DNA of 64,000 nucleotides from Voacanga thouarsii (GCA_026120185.1 JANUWF010001942.1:3038001-3102000); one strand, 5' to 3'; positions 22,839-35,827 are shown, counted from the stretch's first letter. Program-made: numbers and translations. Notes: generated by a model not told the origin, from the sequence alone.

Positions 22839-24496
22839 GTAGGTTGAGTAGGATACGTGTGGCACCTGAGAAAAATGGATTTCTCATTAGTGGCCACGAT
22901 GACATATTGCTCATAGATGAAGATGAGCCTACTACCTACAAGAAAGTTTTGAACAGTCCAGAATCTGGCAAATGGCTTGAGGCCATAAAGTAAGAGATGG
23001 ATTCCATGTACGACAACCAAGTATGGACTTTGGTTGATCCACCTAAAATGAATCAAACCTATTAGGTGCAAATGGCGTTTTAAGAACAAAATGGACATGG
23101 ATGTTAACGTAGTTACATATAAAGCACGACTAGTGGCTAAGGATTATCGTTAACAATATGGTATTGACTATGATGAAACCTTCTCACCAGTACCCATGGT
23201 AAAATCCATCAGGATACTCCTAGCCATTGCCGGTCATCATGATTATAAGATCTAGCAAATGGATGTAAAAACAGCTTTCCTAAATGGAAATATAACTGAG
23301 GAAGTGTATATAATACACCCTAAGGGCTTCACATCCAATATGATTGCACAAAACTGTGCAAGCTGCAAAGGTCCATTTATGGACTTAAGTAAGCTTCTAC
23401 GAGTTGGAACATCCTTTTTGATGAAACAATCAAAGAGTTTTATTTCATTCAAAATATGGATGAAACCTATGTGTACAGGAAGGTTAGTAGGAGCACAATC
23501 GTTTTCTTATTACTTTATGTAGATGACATATTGCTAATAGGAAGTGATGTACCTGTCCTTCAATCAGTTAAAGTTTGGTTGTTCAAGAAATTCCCTATGA
23601 ATGACCTTGGAGAAGTAACCTACATTCTTGGAATAAGGATCCATAGAGATAGATAAAAAAGGTTGCAAGGTCTTTCACAGTCTACATACATAGACAAAGT
23701 GCTAAAGAGGTATAGCATGGATCAATCCAAAAAGAGATTCTTACCTATGTCCCAGGGGATAAGCCTTTCAAAATCGATGTCTCCCAAGACATAAGTTGAA
23801 AGGGATCACATGAGTAAGATTTCATATTCTTCGGTAATTAGATCTATCATGTATGCTATGATATGTATGAGGCCCGATGTATCCGGTGCTCTTAGTTTAA
23901 CGAGCAGATACTAATCTAACCGTGGTGAGGGTCATTGGGTGGCTATAAAGAACATCCTTAAGTACTTGCGAAGGACTAATGGTGTGTTCTTGATTTATGG
24001 AGAAGGTAATTTGAAAGTAAACAAGTATACTGATGCCGTTTTTTAATCTGACAAAGATGATTTTAAATCACAATCTAGCTACGTGTTTATGTTGTGTGGA
24101 GGGGGAAAAAGTTGGAAGAGTTCCAAACAAGATACTATTGTTAACTCTATGATAGAAGCTGAGTACATAACTGCTTCTGAAGCGGCTAAGGACGCCGTTT
24201 AGATCTAGAAATTCACGACGGAACTAGGTGTTTTCCCTAGCGTTGATGGTCTAATATCTTTGTATTATGACAACAGTGGAGCTATTGCACAATCAAAGGA
24301 GCTACGGTCTTACCAACGATCCAAACATGTACTATGACGCTATCGCCTGATTCGAGATATCATCGCTAGGAATGATGTAAAGATAGAGAGAGTTTCTACG
24401 GATAAGAATAGAGTTGACCCGCTTACAAAAGTACTATCCCAGAAGAAACATGATTGGCTTGTTGAGTCATTTGGCATTAGATACATGAATTATTGA
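22839..24496 (+). pseudogene. Cop-4 RT and RNase H (broken)
   Basis: RT has YKARLVAKDYR near 23118, QMDVKTAFLNGNITEEVY near 23258 and an intact LLYVDDILLIGSDV near 23512. This keeps the catalytic YVDD that Cop-7 has lost. Connection and RNase H motifs follow: SDKDDFKSQSSYVF near 24050, EAEYITASEAAK near 24158 and DPLTKVLSQKKHD near 24416. There are many stops and frameshifts, for example in the RT between 23330 and 23460. The reading ends in the box YMNY and a stop at about 24496. Confidence 0.87.
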
Positions 24497-24516
24497 CTCT
24501 AGTGCAAGTGGGAGTT

Positions 24517-25804
24517 TGTTAGTATTGTGCCATAGAGGCAATCATTTGTGCTATGTATATGACATATTCATTTTATATAATACAAGGCATTATTTATTTT
24601 TCAGTTTGTTTTCTTTACTTTCATGTAAAACAACTATTATATAAAGTCCCTAGTACAACACTGTGTTAAGGAAATCATGATCAAGATCATGATGTGAGAT
24701 TTCTAATACACTATATAGTTTTAGTACTTAAATAATCCCTAGTCATAGTATTAATGAGATATGACTTCATTAATGCGTTAAGACTAGCAAGTGTTAGACT
24801 TCCTAATTTGATCGGGCGGTAGTTCGCACGTTCGTGAGTATTGTGATACTCAAAGTTGACACATGGATGCTTGTTAATAGAACAAGTACATTGGATGACC
24901 TAGCTATGGGATAATCACATGGATAACTATTTAGTGCCAGTGATAGAATCTTGTTGTAGTAAACGTGCCAGTATTTTTAGACTTGAGATTTCTAAAGTAC
25001 TTTGTTTGCTGAGCATTATACTTTGATTCGAATCTCTGAAGCCAAATAGAGGGCCGCCTATAGGATGGATATTGGGTATAATATGAGATAAATGAAAGTA
25101 GTTGGGAGGGTCAATAAAGGATTCACCACTCTTAATAGTAGGGGCGAATATCTCACTACTACTTATTTGAATTAATGCGTGTGAAATCCTTGGCCAAGGT
25201 GATTGTGTATTGAAAATAATTCTAATTGATACACATGTAGAGTAGTGGATTTCTAGTACAAATACTATTATATTTGAGCTAGAATTAATTTACATTCTGG
25301 AAGGAGTTCGCACTAATTCCGTACTCCAAATCGAATGAAATATTGTACGGTGAAAGGAATTTATTGCATTGTAGTTTGTTATTGAATGGTTCATGTCAAG
25401 CCACTTGACTTTCTAGACTCTTGGGTGGTCATGATGTGTTGTTAGATACTACTCATAATCTACTTAATATGGATTTATTAATTAGAAATTTAATAAATCA
25501 ATCCTTATTAAAATTAATAAGTTAATTCTAAAATTATTAAGGATTTTTAATCCTAAAGACCATTAGATTAATTTATATTTGCTACCAATAGACCGAGAAA
25601 CCTAATTAGGTTACACAATAGAGAATTGAGTGCTCATGTTTTTATTTGATAACATTACTGAGTTGATTGTGAAAAGAAGAAGTTGTGGTCAAATTATAAT
25701 TAGTTATAATTTGTGGTCTATATTGTAATTAACAAAAATCATATTAACAATTGGTAATTACGACTTCACGATTTCTATGGACTCAGATGACCGAAATAAC
25801 GAAG

Positions 25805-25845
<41 letters not shown>

Positions 25846-26272
25846 TATGTATATACACTTCAGGTGTGATGGTTTTTTTGGAAATTACACAGGCTTTTTC
25901 CCTTTGGAAATAGAGAGTTCTTTTCCTACAAACATCCTCTTCTCAACAGAATATACCCTAGCCGCCAAGTGTATTTGCTAGCACAAAAAATTCCAGCGTG
26001 TTCTTGAGCACAATTCTTATGTGGATTCCTGTTAGAGAAATCTCTAAGCTTGAGATTTAGTGACTTAGAAGGAACGAAGGAGAAGACGTGCCTGAAGTCT
26101 TCTAGATGGCGCCACGAATAGAGAAGGAAAAATTTTCAATCCCAGATGCTTTCACGTGAGGTAATATCTTCGCCCGTTTTAAATCCTTTTACGCATAAAT
26201 GAGTTCCTCAGTTGGAATTCTTGATTTTATTCTGCTACGCAACTTGTCTTTGCATGACAAGGATTCCTAACA
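24517..26272 (+). repeat. Cop-4 3' LTR (beta family)
   Basis: It starts TGTTAGTATTGTGCC after the purine-rich GCAAGTGGGAGTT and ends GGATTCCTAACA. It is about 1.76 kb and matches 49974-51714 along its length. It contains an (AT)n microsatellite near 25808 and a hairpin-like repeat at 25636-25655. Confidence 0.9.
25808..25843. repeat. (AT)n microsatellite
   Basis: About 36 bp of alternating A and T lie inside the Cop-4 LTR. The corresponding position of the Cop-7 LTR (about 51270-51287) holds only a short, interrupted run. Confidence 0.95.
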
Positions 26273-26738
26273 AAAACTACTCATTTTCTACAGATAGTAA
26301 TACCATAATGGAAAGAAACAGAATAGCTATGTTTTTTAGTTTTGCAACTGAAATAAAATTTTGTCTAAAACCTGGTAGATATAAGATATCCTTCAAAACA
26401 ATTATTCTATTATAATCAAATCTAAGTTCCAACTCTCCCACTGCTTGGGCCCATATTTATGCTTCATTTCCCACTTATAGTCTATATTCGCCCTTCTGAA
26501 GGCTTCTTTTCTTCTTAAACCCCTATAAAGAGTTACAGATATGATGAGTGGCTCCAAAATTAATAATCCAAGTTGAAGTTAATCCAACCATAGATACATA
26601 CTCTAGATAGTAAACATTACCGTGGGATTTTTCTTGGCGTGAAAATCTGGACACTCAATTTTCCAGTGTCCATTCTTTCCACATTTGAAACACTTACCTT
26701 TGGGTTTGTCTTTGTGTTGGGACTTGGGCTGGGCCACT
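26273..26738 (-). pseudogene. Cop-5 zinc knuckle, protease and pre-integrase fragment
   Basis: On the minus strand a CCHC knuckle reads CFKCGKNGHWKIEC near 26655-26700. The protease region resembles the alpha DSGATDH motif, but the catalytic Asp region reads INFGATHH near 26550-26580, so the Asp is lost. The LISVAKLxNxxSVSFHYG pre-integrase stretch continues to the beta LTR junction. It is broken by stops. Confidence 0.8.
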
Positions 26739-27063
26739 TGTTAGGTATCTCTCGCATATCATACATGCTGCAGCGGAAAAATAAAATTAGATACCATCCT
26801 AGGATCTGCATATGTGTGGAAAACAAGACATAAAGAAATCAAAGGTAACAGCTTTTTACCTTTCTTTGATTGTGTAGAAAACAAAAATTTTCTCTTCTCC
26901 AAGTCGATGCGCGAAGCAGCAATCCTCTTGATCAAACACCACGAGAGTTGAGCGTCCAACTACTATAATCACAGTGTGTGATTATCTCTAACAAAAATCC
27001 ACACAGAGGATGACACTCAAGCACCAAGATGTTTATGTGCTAGCATAAATAAGATGGCGGCAG

Positions 27064-27080
27064 AGAGAGAGAGAGAGAGA
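27064..27080. repeat. (GA)n tract in Cop-6 solo LTR
   Basis: A short GA repeat in the second, non-beta half of the solo LTR. Confidence 0.85.
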
Positions 27081-27323
27081 AGAAGAGAACGTTATGTTGC
27101 TAGGGTTGGAGATTTCGTGTCTTACACTTCCAGCTAGGGTTTCGTGTGTCTTATCTATATGTTACACGACAATCTTGCTCAAAATATACTCTAAACATAG
27201 AATTCTAAAACAGTTAGAATTACCTAAATGTAAGTGGAAACATCAAGTTCTCACAATTACAATTTGGACCATTAATTATAACTAATTATAATTTGACCAC
27301 AACAACTTCTCTTTCTCGCAATT

Positions 27324-30300
27324 TGTAACACCCCACTACCTAGGCCCAACAGGGCCGGGGATGTCGCCCCGTCTAAAGGACAATGGGTCTTTATAACTAG
27401 GTCACACAAACAAAAATAAAACAATACTTTAAAATTAAAACTTATTACAACCCAAAAAAAATTCTTCAAGAACAAATCCAAAATGAATTGTTCACTATCA
27501 TCTCTCAAAGAAACATTCAAAATAAATAACACAATGTCTTCAAGCAGGCAACAAACTAGCTACTCATCTCCACAGTAGGATCGACCAAAGCTTGGCATGA
27601 AAGTTGTAAATATTATGTGAAAGAAAATGCTGGCAAGCAATAAATAAGGATTCAAATAAAAAATGGTGTTTTTCTTTTCAAACTATACATGTGCACAATA
27701 AATACAACCACTTAAATGGGTAGCCATGGGTTGCCACACGTTGGGCCCCATAACCATATAATGGTCAGAATGCCACACTTTGTGCAAACTGACAAAAAAG
27801 ATACGTGATCGGCCTACCGAGTAAGATACTCCTCATTCTCTACACCTAAACATTTCGGTTGCCCACTCCAGAAACACACAGTCCACTTGACTGAAACTTG
27901 CTAGCTCGAACCAGCATGACTCAGTAGTACTGTCGCTTCTCTATGTTGAGTTTTCTGGAGGTGGCCTCCTACCAAAAGACTCGCTCTTACTTTTCAAAAC
28001 TAGTACTACTAGCCTACCCTTATTGAGTACTCAACGTTGATTGTCCCACTTGGGAGAAAACTGGTAAAACATTGCTTTATTTGGAAACAACAATTAAGGG
28101 TTTCTAAAATTCGTGTCAAAGTTGATTTTTAGAAAGAGTTTAATGTTTGAGCAAAATTGCTTGTTTGGTTTTCAAAAGATTTGCTTGTTTGAAGAAGAAA
28201 GGAAACAGTCTTTAATTGCTTTTACAAAAGGGAGTGTCCATATACTCTGCGTTTAGCTTGCTATAGTAACCTTTTGACATCAAATAAGTTTATGCGGGAG
28301 CTTATCTGATCCTTTGCTTGCAATTTCACAAATCTTCCAAAGCTGACCAAACCCCTCCTGGGGTAAACACAAACCATATGGTTATACTCAAGCTATATTC
28401 GCTTCCATAAATAATCCAAGTTCAACTTATTACAATCATGACCCTAATGTCCTAAGCTTTAAGGCTAGATGATAAAGGTTTTTTGTAAAAGAAGTCTAGT
28501 TTGATAAGTGAAAATAACTAGGGGTTGTAAAATAACTACTAATAAGTTATAGGATCAAATAAATAAACTAGGATATATTTGATGAAGGATCCTAAGTCCT
28601 AGATTAAAGTAAATAATAAATTATTACTAATCTCTTAATTAATAATTAATAATTAGAAAATAATTAACAAATAAAATTAATAATAAGTTAATAAATTTTG
28701 ATTAAAAGATAATAAATAAATTTCAATAGTATTTATGAATATATAGCCTACATGATTAATATTTTACCTATTATTATTATTATTATTTATATAAAAGGCT
28801 TTATTTAATATGATTATTATATATAAATATTTATATATATTATTCTTAATAAAAGATATCATTTATTTGGCTAAAATTTTACTATTTCATTTAATATTCT
28901 AACTTCAAGGCTTCCTAGGGTTTTCAAAATTATTAAGGGAAAATATAGTCTTAATTTTGATTAACGTAATAAAATTAGCTAACTTAAGTAGTTTAGGATC
29001 AACAAGGTCATGATCATAATTTTCCTATGGGTAATTAGAATGATGAACATAAACTCCAACATCAATCAACAAACCATTCAACTCATGAATAAAGGCTTAA
29101 ATCCATATCTACTATCACATGATCCAAACTTGACTAAGCATAACGATATTCATGGCTTCAACAAGAATACAAGAACATAAAACCCTATTCACCAAAGGTG
29201 ACATAATATCTAGCATGCTTAACCATCCAACTTACTCAAGACATGAAAAACATGCATCGATCCACAAGAAATACTATAGAACTTAACCATGGCAAAACAT
29301 CCTCATGCTCCAATCTCAACTCCTTCATACACAAGCATATACTCAATCCCCCATCATAATCTATCTTTTTCATCCATATTTAAGAGGTATGATTTTAGAA
29401 TTATAGAGAAGGTTAAGGAGAAATACTTGGTTGATAACAATCTTGATCAAGATCCAAGGTGATCCACACGCGTAAGAGGCTTGATCTATCCAAGAAAGAA
29501 TAAGAAGAACGGCCATGGTTGAAACAACCATTTCAGCAGAGAAAGAGAGAAAGAGTATTAGTATATCATGCTTAAAGGTTGAAGGAATGAAGATGATCAA
29601 AATCATTCTTGGCTACCTTGAGAGAGTTCTTGAAACTTCAAAAAAAATTCTGGTTTTTGATCCGATGGCAGAATTTTGTTTTCAATGTTTGTGTTATAAA
29701 ATGCTGAAATGGTCTCTAGAGGGTGAGTAGACATGATCTGGAGTTTTTGGAAGGGATTGGAGGTGTTTGGAGTGGTCTTAGGCTTGGAGAATGATGGAGT
29801 GTGTTCTTGGTGTTTTTGGAGAAATGGAGAGAATGTTGGACGAAATTGTTGAAAGGTGTTGGCCGAATGGTTAGAGTAATTCTTGTGATTGGATTTTTAG
29901 ATTAGGGGGAAGAGGGAAATTTGATCATTTGAATTTCAAAGGGAGTAATTCATGGAGTGAATTAAGGTAGAAGATATGGTAAAGTGGTTTGATTGATGGA
30001 GGTTCTTTAGGAGCTTTAATGGCCCGCTGGCTTGCCGTGATTTTGCTGAGATGAATGAGGTTTGAAGTAGTTATAGGGTGGCCGAAATGTTGTGTGCAAT
30101 GGTGGTGAAACTTCTGGTTGTTTGAAGCTTAATCCATAGAAGTTTTCATGGAGCAATTTGCTGAAATTTTGAATTGTAATTGGAAGCTTGATTGGAGTAA
30201 TTGAATGAGGAATTTAAGGAGTAGCTATGGTGTTCATTCGTGCAGTTCAATGGAGAAGGTGATGAAGTTTTGTTCATGGCTGACTAAGGTTAATTTCACA

Positions 30301-31448
30301 GAAAGTTGAAGTGATTTTCGGACAAGGTTTGAAGAGGGAGCAAGGCTGGAATTTTTTGGTTGGTCATTCGAATGGTTTGCTGGAATTTTTGTGCAGTTTT
30401 TTCTGCAATGTTCCAGCCGACTTGCAGTGAGTTTGAAGTGATATTGGAGGGTCCTTTAAGGTTGGTTTCCAGCCTTCTTTATGGAGGAAAGGTAGAGGTG
30501 AATTACTGGTTTGAGGGCTGAAGAAACAGCTTTGGTTTTTGGTCTGCCGTGCTACAAAATTGTGCAGAAATTTTTCCTAGTTTGCATAGCTTTGTGCAGT
30601 CCGATTTTTGGCCAAGGATTTCAGGCTTCAAGCTGAATAAATTGGCTATTTTTCTGGCAGCATTTGAGTCAGAGAAATGGTTGAAGTTTTCGAAAGCTGG
30701 ACTGACCAAGAAGCTGGAAAATTTCCAAATTGCTACCATGAAGAAGATGAACACTCATGGAGTGGAGTTTGAAGGTTCAATTATGGAGATTAATTCTCTT
30801 AGGAACCTTCCTTAACTCCTTCCCCATTTTCAATCAAAACTCTATCCTCAAGGAGCCATTTTCGAAATTCCAAGGTTAATAAATCTTGCTGAATTTTTTG
30901 GAATTAAAATGTGGATTTGGATACATTGAATAAGTTTAATTGGTGAAGAATAAAAGGTAAGCTAAGGAACAAAAAGGGCATGAATCAGTTAAGAATTCTT
31001 GTAGGGCATAAGAGTATAATTAAGACATTCCCTTCATGTCTCCACTAGGACAACACTCCTACTTCTACTTATGGCATGCAAGGGACAAAAATATTCTACC
31101 TCATATAAAATAAAATTTAATCATGATAAAACTTAATTTGTGGGATTTGAACTCAAGACCTTAGAGATTAATTCCAAAGCTCTAACTACTAAACCACAAC
31201 AACCTTTGTTCTTATTTTCTCTCTCAAATATTCTTTCTATTTAATCCTCAAGCTATCTCCCTATTTTCACTTCAAGCAAGATTACCACTTTACCCTTCCT
31301 ACTCAATAAGCATAACTAAACCTTCTAGACTATAAATCACAATTCCAAAGCGCATATAAATCATTCAAATATATATATTCATGCAAGAAAATATGATATG
31401 CATCCCGACTCCCTTTACTCTAGGGTTGGTTTTAGTTGGGGTTTCACA
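27324..31448 (-). repeat. Gyp-2 3' LTR
   Basis: It is about 4.1 kb, with TG/CA edges. It lacks roughly 80 bp near 27590 that the other LTR has (37527-37640 region). It carries CCGAAAT/AGCTGGAATTT motifs from about 30080 to 30730 and a tRNA-like module at 31141-31203. An AT-rich block with TTATTATTATTATT lies near 28770. No convincing ORF is present. Confidence 0.92.
31141..31203 (-). other. tRNA-like module in Gyp-2 3' LTR (best preserved copy)
   Basis: On the minus strand a D-arm-like TGGTTTAGTAGTTAGAGC (31179-31196) is followed by a 5 bp anticodon-like stem (TTGGA/TCTAA) around a 7-nt loop with T at the position of U33. A box B-like GAGTTCAAATCCC comes next (ending 31142). The T-stem pairing is imperfect and no acceptor stem is convincing. 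It lies 245-307 bp from the LTR start. Confidence 0.55.
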
Positions 31449-31463
31449 TCCTCCCCTCCTTAG
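31449..31463 (-). promoter_or_regulatory. Gyp-2 polypurine tract
   Basis: On the minus strand AAGGAGGGGAGGA lies directly before the LTR start TGTGAAACCCC. Confidence 0.85.
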
Positions 31464-31479
31464 GAGAATTTCGTCCTGA

Positions 31480-34400
31480 AATTCAGGCATACCTCTATCT
31501 CAGATCGGGATACTTCCGCTTTACCAACTCTTCTATTTCCCATGTGGCATCTCGCATGCCATGATGCTCTCATTGCACCTTTACCATCGATATTTGCTTG
31601 TTCTAGAGAGTCTTGATACTTCGGTCCAATATTCGCACGGGTTTCTCCACATAGCTCAGGTCGGGTTGCAACACCAACGGCTCATTATTCAAAACATGAA
31701 CGGGATCGGTAGTGTACTTTTTTAGCTGCAATACATGAAACATGTCGTGAGTTCCTGTCAATCCATTTGGCAAATCCAATTGATACGCCACTAGCCCAAT
31801 TCTCTCCTTTATCGGAAACGGTCCCAAATACCTCGGATTCAGCTTCCCACCTTTCGGATGCTTCAAGATTCCTCTATTCGGTGTCAATCTCAGGAATACA
31901 CTATCCCCCACCTGGAATTCTAACTCTCTCCACCTATTGTCTGCATAGCTTTTTTGTCAGCTCTGAGCTGCTTTCAACCTCTCCCTGATTAACTTAACCT
32001 TGTCCAACATTTCCTGAATACAGACTTCTTCCGTTTTGCTTAATATATCCATCTTCTGACCAACTCCATATAGCTGTACCTGACACTTGCGTCCATACAG
32101 TACCTCACACGAAGCCATTCCAATTGAAGGTTGATAACTGTTATTGTACGACAACTCTGCATATGGCACACATTCAATCCATTTATCCCCAAAATCTAGT
32201 ACACACGCTCTCAACATATCCACTAGTATCTGTATAACCCTTTTTGACTACCCATCGGTTTGCGAATGCACCGTCGTACTGAACTTCAGACTCGACCCCA
32301 TTGATTCTTGAAACTTACCCCAAAATCGAGATGTAAACCTCGAATCTCGGTCAGACACAATACTTGAAGGTACTTCATGCAATTGGACTATTTCTCGCAC
32401 ATAAGTCTAAGCCAACTTCTCCATGGAATCTCTTACGTTCACTAGTATGAAATGCACTGACTTGGTCAGTCGATCGACCACTACCCATATGGCGTCCTTC
32501 TGGGTCCTTGACATAGGAAGTCCAGTAACAAAGTCCATGGTCACTTCCTCCCACTTCTATTCAGGTACTGGTAACGGTTGTAACAGTCCTGCTGACTTCT
32601 TGTGCTCCGCTTTGACCTTCTGACATATGAGACATGTTGAGACATATTTAATCACGTCCCACTTCATTCTGGGCCACCAATAGGCCCTATTTAGATCCTG
32701 GTACATTTTGACTTCCCCCGGATGAATAGCGGTCTTGCTCTTATGCTCCTCTTCCAAAATTCTGTCCTTCAATTAGTGCTCTTCGAGTACACACAACCGA
32801 TCTCTGAAATACAAAACTCCCGCTTCGTCCTGTCAGAATTCACTGCCTTACCATTTGAGCTCCTTGTCCTTAGAAAGTCAAAATTCTGCATTATCTTGCT
32901 GAACTTCAATAATTTCACGCCTTAGATCTGGTATCAATTTTAGGTTGCTAATAATAATTTTCTCCCTTTGCACTTCCACTCTTCTATCCAACACATCCTG
33001 AATCACTTGAATCTCTTGTACCCTTAGCCTGGCCAAACTGACTTTTCTGCTCAGGGTATCAGCAACAACGTTAGCCTCCCTGGGATAATAGTTGATCGGA
33101 CAACGGTACTCTTCCAAAAATTCCATCTATCTTCATTACCTCAAATTCAGGTCCTTCTGGGTGAAGATGTACTTCAGGCTCTTTTAATTAGTGAGCACTT
33201 CATATTCCACTCCATATAGGTAGTGTCGCCATTTCTTTAAAGCGAACATAATGTCAGCCAGCTCTAGATCATGCGTGGGGTAATTGACTTCATGAGGCCT
33301 CAACTTCTGAGAACCATAGGCTATCACCTTTCGATCTTGCATCAAAACTGCTCCCAAACCTTCTTTTGAAGCATCGGTATATAGTGCGTCAGGCTTATCT
33401 CCCTCTGGCAGACTCAACATTGGTGCTGTCATCAATCTTCACTTCAGCTATTGGAAACTCTTCTCACATTTTTCACTCTAAACAAATGGTACATCTTTTC
33501 TCAGCAGTCGGGTTATAGGTGATGCGAGCGTTGAAAACCCTTTGATGAACCTCCTATAATAGCTAGCCAATCCTAAGAAGCTTCAAATTTCGATGATGTT
33601 CTCTAGCTATTTCTAGTCTCACACTGTTGCAACCTTTACTGGGCCTACCTTGATTCTATCCTTGGTCACCACATGGCCAAGAAATGCCACACTATCCAGC
33701 CAAAACTCACACTTGCTAATCTTGGCGAAAAGCTTGTGCTCTCTTAGCTTCTCCAATACTAGCTTTAGATGTTCCGCATGCTCCTTCGGACTCTTGAAAT
33801 AAATGAGTATGTCATCGATAAAGACCAGCACAAACTTGTCCAAGTAGGGTCAAAACACTCGATACATCAAATCCATAAATACCGTTGGTGCATTGGTTAC
33901 CTCGAATGGTATCACCACGAACTCATAGTGACCATATCTTATGTTGAAGGCCGTCTTAGGGATATTCTCCTCTTTTATCCTTACTTGATAATACACTTGC
34001 CTCAGATCCAGCTTGGAGTAACAACTGGATCCTTGCAACTGGTCGAACAGCTCATCAATTAGCGGTAGGGGGTACTTATTCTTGATTGTCAGGTTGTTCA
34101 AGCCCCGATAGTCGATGCACAACCTCAAAGTCCCATCCTTCTTCTTAACAAACAGCACAGCTGCTCCCCAGGGTGACGTGCTAGGTCTGATGTAACCTTA
34201 CTTCACTAACTCTTCTAGCTACTCCTTTAGTTCTTTTAGCTCCGTTGGTGCCATCCGATATGGAGTCCAGGATACTGGTTTCGCTCCTGGAACAAGATCA
34301 ACGCTGAACTCAACTTCTTGGTTGGGGGGTAAAGAAGTGAGTTCTACAGGGAACACGTCGGGAAAATCCTTTACTATCTCGGTATCCTCCAAAGCGCTCT

Positions 34401-34787
34401 GGTCCTTCGGATTGTTTATCACATAAGCTAAATATCCTTGACATCCTTGCTTCAACAATTTCTGGGCCTTAGCCCTAGCTATCAAATACTTCAATTCTTT
34501 ACTCTCTTGTCGTTGAATTCCAACACATTACACCCTGGTCTAATGAACTGAACCGATTTATTCCTATAGTCTACCCTAGCCCCATGCTTCGCTAGCCAAT
34601 CCATTCCCAATATCAAATCATAATCATCAATGTCCAGTACTATCAAATCTCCCTCCAAGTTTTCTCTCCCTATTTCAATTTTACAATTTCGCACGTACCG
34701 ATCTACTTGCACCATCTTTCCCAAATGCGTACTCACCAACAAAATAAAAGGTAGTTCTACTCCATTGGGATTCCTCCTCTCTGTCAA
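31480..34787 (-). pseudogene. Gyp-2 protease C-terminus, RT, RNase H, integrase and chromodomain (broken)
   Basis: The reading starts mid-protease (ELPFILLVSTHLG) and keeps [16 protein letters not shown] near 34610. After one frameshift near 34491, one frame continues to 31603 with many stops. RT has [19 protein letters not shown] near 34110 and a catalytic FIDD near 33810. RNase H has [16 protein letters not shown] near 33390 and [19 protein letters not shown] near 33270. The integrase zinc region has HVSTCLICQK-like sequence (KYVSTCLICQK) near 32630, and the ALSYNNSYQPSIGMA-type block lies near 32130. The last segment carries NKQISMVKV and DATWE, a decayed chromodomain. Stops include positions near 34219, 33850, 33619, 33184, 32557, 31957 and 31603. 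Confidence 0.88.
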
Positions 34788-34988
34788 AGTCTAAAGAATC
34801 TTGGTCATCTTGCTGAATGCTTACCCCATTGTCACTTCAACAGGTGCTTCTGACCCCATTTCCAAATCTGGCTCACTCTCATTTTCCCGGTTAGGTGACT
34901 ACATTTAGGTTATCTCAACCTCCGATGTCACAGGTTCTGCCTCTAGAACTCTTTTGCTTGATGTGGCTACACGGCACTTGGCTACCAT
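34788..34988 (-). pseudogene. Gyp-2 gag N-terminal stub
   Basis: The frame begins MVAKCRVATSS at 34988, aligned with MAPRCRTVVHS of Gyp-1 gag. It continues to SKMTKIL..TLTE, then joins protease sequence directly. Compared with Gyp-1, the gag core, both zinc knuckles and the DPGST protease active site are absent. In-frame stops are present too. Confidence 0.75.
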
Positions 34989-35239
34989 TCTAAACCATGC
35001 CCAGATGATGAGTTTATGCATTTAAGTTTAAAGCATTTTGAGCATGTATTCACATTCAGGTTTAAGTAAAAGAAAATCAGATGCAAGTTTTTGTATAAAG
35101 AATTGCATAAAAATTTTTCAAACCTTACAGTACTCCAAGTACTTTTATTTGCATAAATTTGAAATTAAAGCAGTAAACAAGGATGAAATCCCTAACATAG
35201 AAGTTTATGGAAAGCTGTAAATGAAACATCCTAATCATA
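34989..35239. other. Gyp-2 spacer between pre-gag ORF and gag
   Basis: This AT-rich spacer carries no supported feature. Confidence 0.5.
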
Positions 35240-35719
35240 GTAGCCTTTAACCTCCCTAGTCCTCATCGGAGTCTTCAAAGTTGGCCTCATCTAACCATCC
35301 CCCAAAATTCCTATTGAAGTCTATCCCAGCCCTACTTGCAAACCCATCCATTGGCTTTTTCCTGGGTCACCTAGAACTCTCCCCGGTCTCAACCTGGTTG
35401 GGTAGAGGTATAAAAGAAGGTCTAGGTGGAGATTCATAATCTATCTCCCTCGGATCATCACTATCAACTGACAAGTCAACTACGGGACTAGGAGGGTGGG
35501 GAATATATTCCATATCAATCCCCTCATCTTCATTGTCAGAAACTAAGTCTATCGCAGGTATTGGGGTGGCTCATTGATCGGGACCTCATCGCCACTGCTA
35601 TCATCCAAGGGAATAACTGGCTGCGGTGTAGGCTGAGGCACTGGTAGGTCTTCTGGGTAGATAGGGATAGGAGGATACCATTGCTACCCATTCCTTGTGG
35701 TTCTAAGCATTCTAACCAT
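35240..35719 (-). pseudogene. Gyp-2 acidic pre-gag ORF (frameshifted)
   Basis: It starts MVRMLRTTRNG at 35719. A stop follows, then Pro-rich sequence (PIPIYPEDLPVPQPTPQ), and after a frameshift acidic segments such as DNEDEGIDME and VDLSVDSDDPREIDYESPP. It ends near GGWLDEANFEDSDED. Position between PBS and gag, composition, start and tail correspond to the pre-gag ORF of Gyp-1. Function is unknown. Confidence 0.58.
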
Positions 35720-35806
35720 CCTACATCTTAAACAAGATAGGTTAGATAAAAGATTTAAACTTAATAAGATAGAACATATAATATCAATATTTGCCTATAA
35801 CCTAGG

Positions 35807-35817
35807 CACTGATACCA
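35807..35817 (-). promoter_or_regulatory. Gyp-2 primer-binding site
   Basis: The minus strand reads TGGTATCAGTG next to the 5' LTR end. This is the initiator-Met type with one change from the Gyp-1 PBS. Confidence 0.85.
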
Positions 35818-35827
35818 CTGGTAACAC

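Larger units (their letters stand above)
22839..26272 (+). mobile_element. Cop-4: beta-family copia, 3' part
   Basis: It starts abruptly in the integrase/RT linker (GTAGGTTGAGTAGG, homologous to 48301 in Cop-7) and continues through RT and RNase H to a PPT and a complete LTR. Gag, protease and integrase are missing, removed at the Cop-3 junction. Its LTR is followed by alpha protease sequence at 26273, exactly as the Cop-7 LTR is at 51715. Confidence 0.88.

Noticed and set aside
25808..25843. (AT)n as a cruciform-type regulatory element
   Set aside because: It is a plain microsatellite expanded in one LTR copy and short in the matching Cop-7 LTR.
31141..31203. Genuine tRNA gene
   Set aside because: D-arm and anticodon-like stems can be drawn, but the T-stem mispairs and there is no acceptor stem, so I list it as tRNA-like only.
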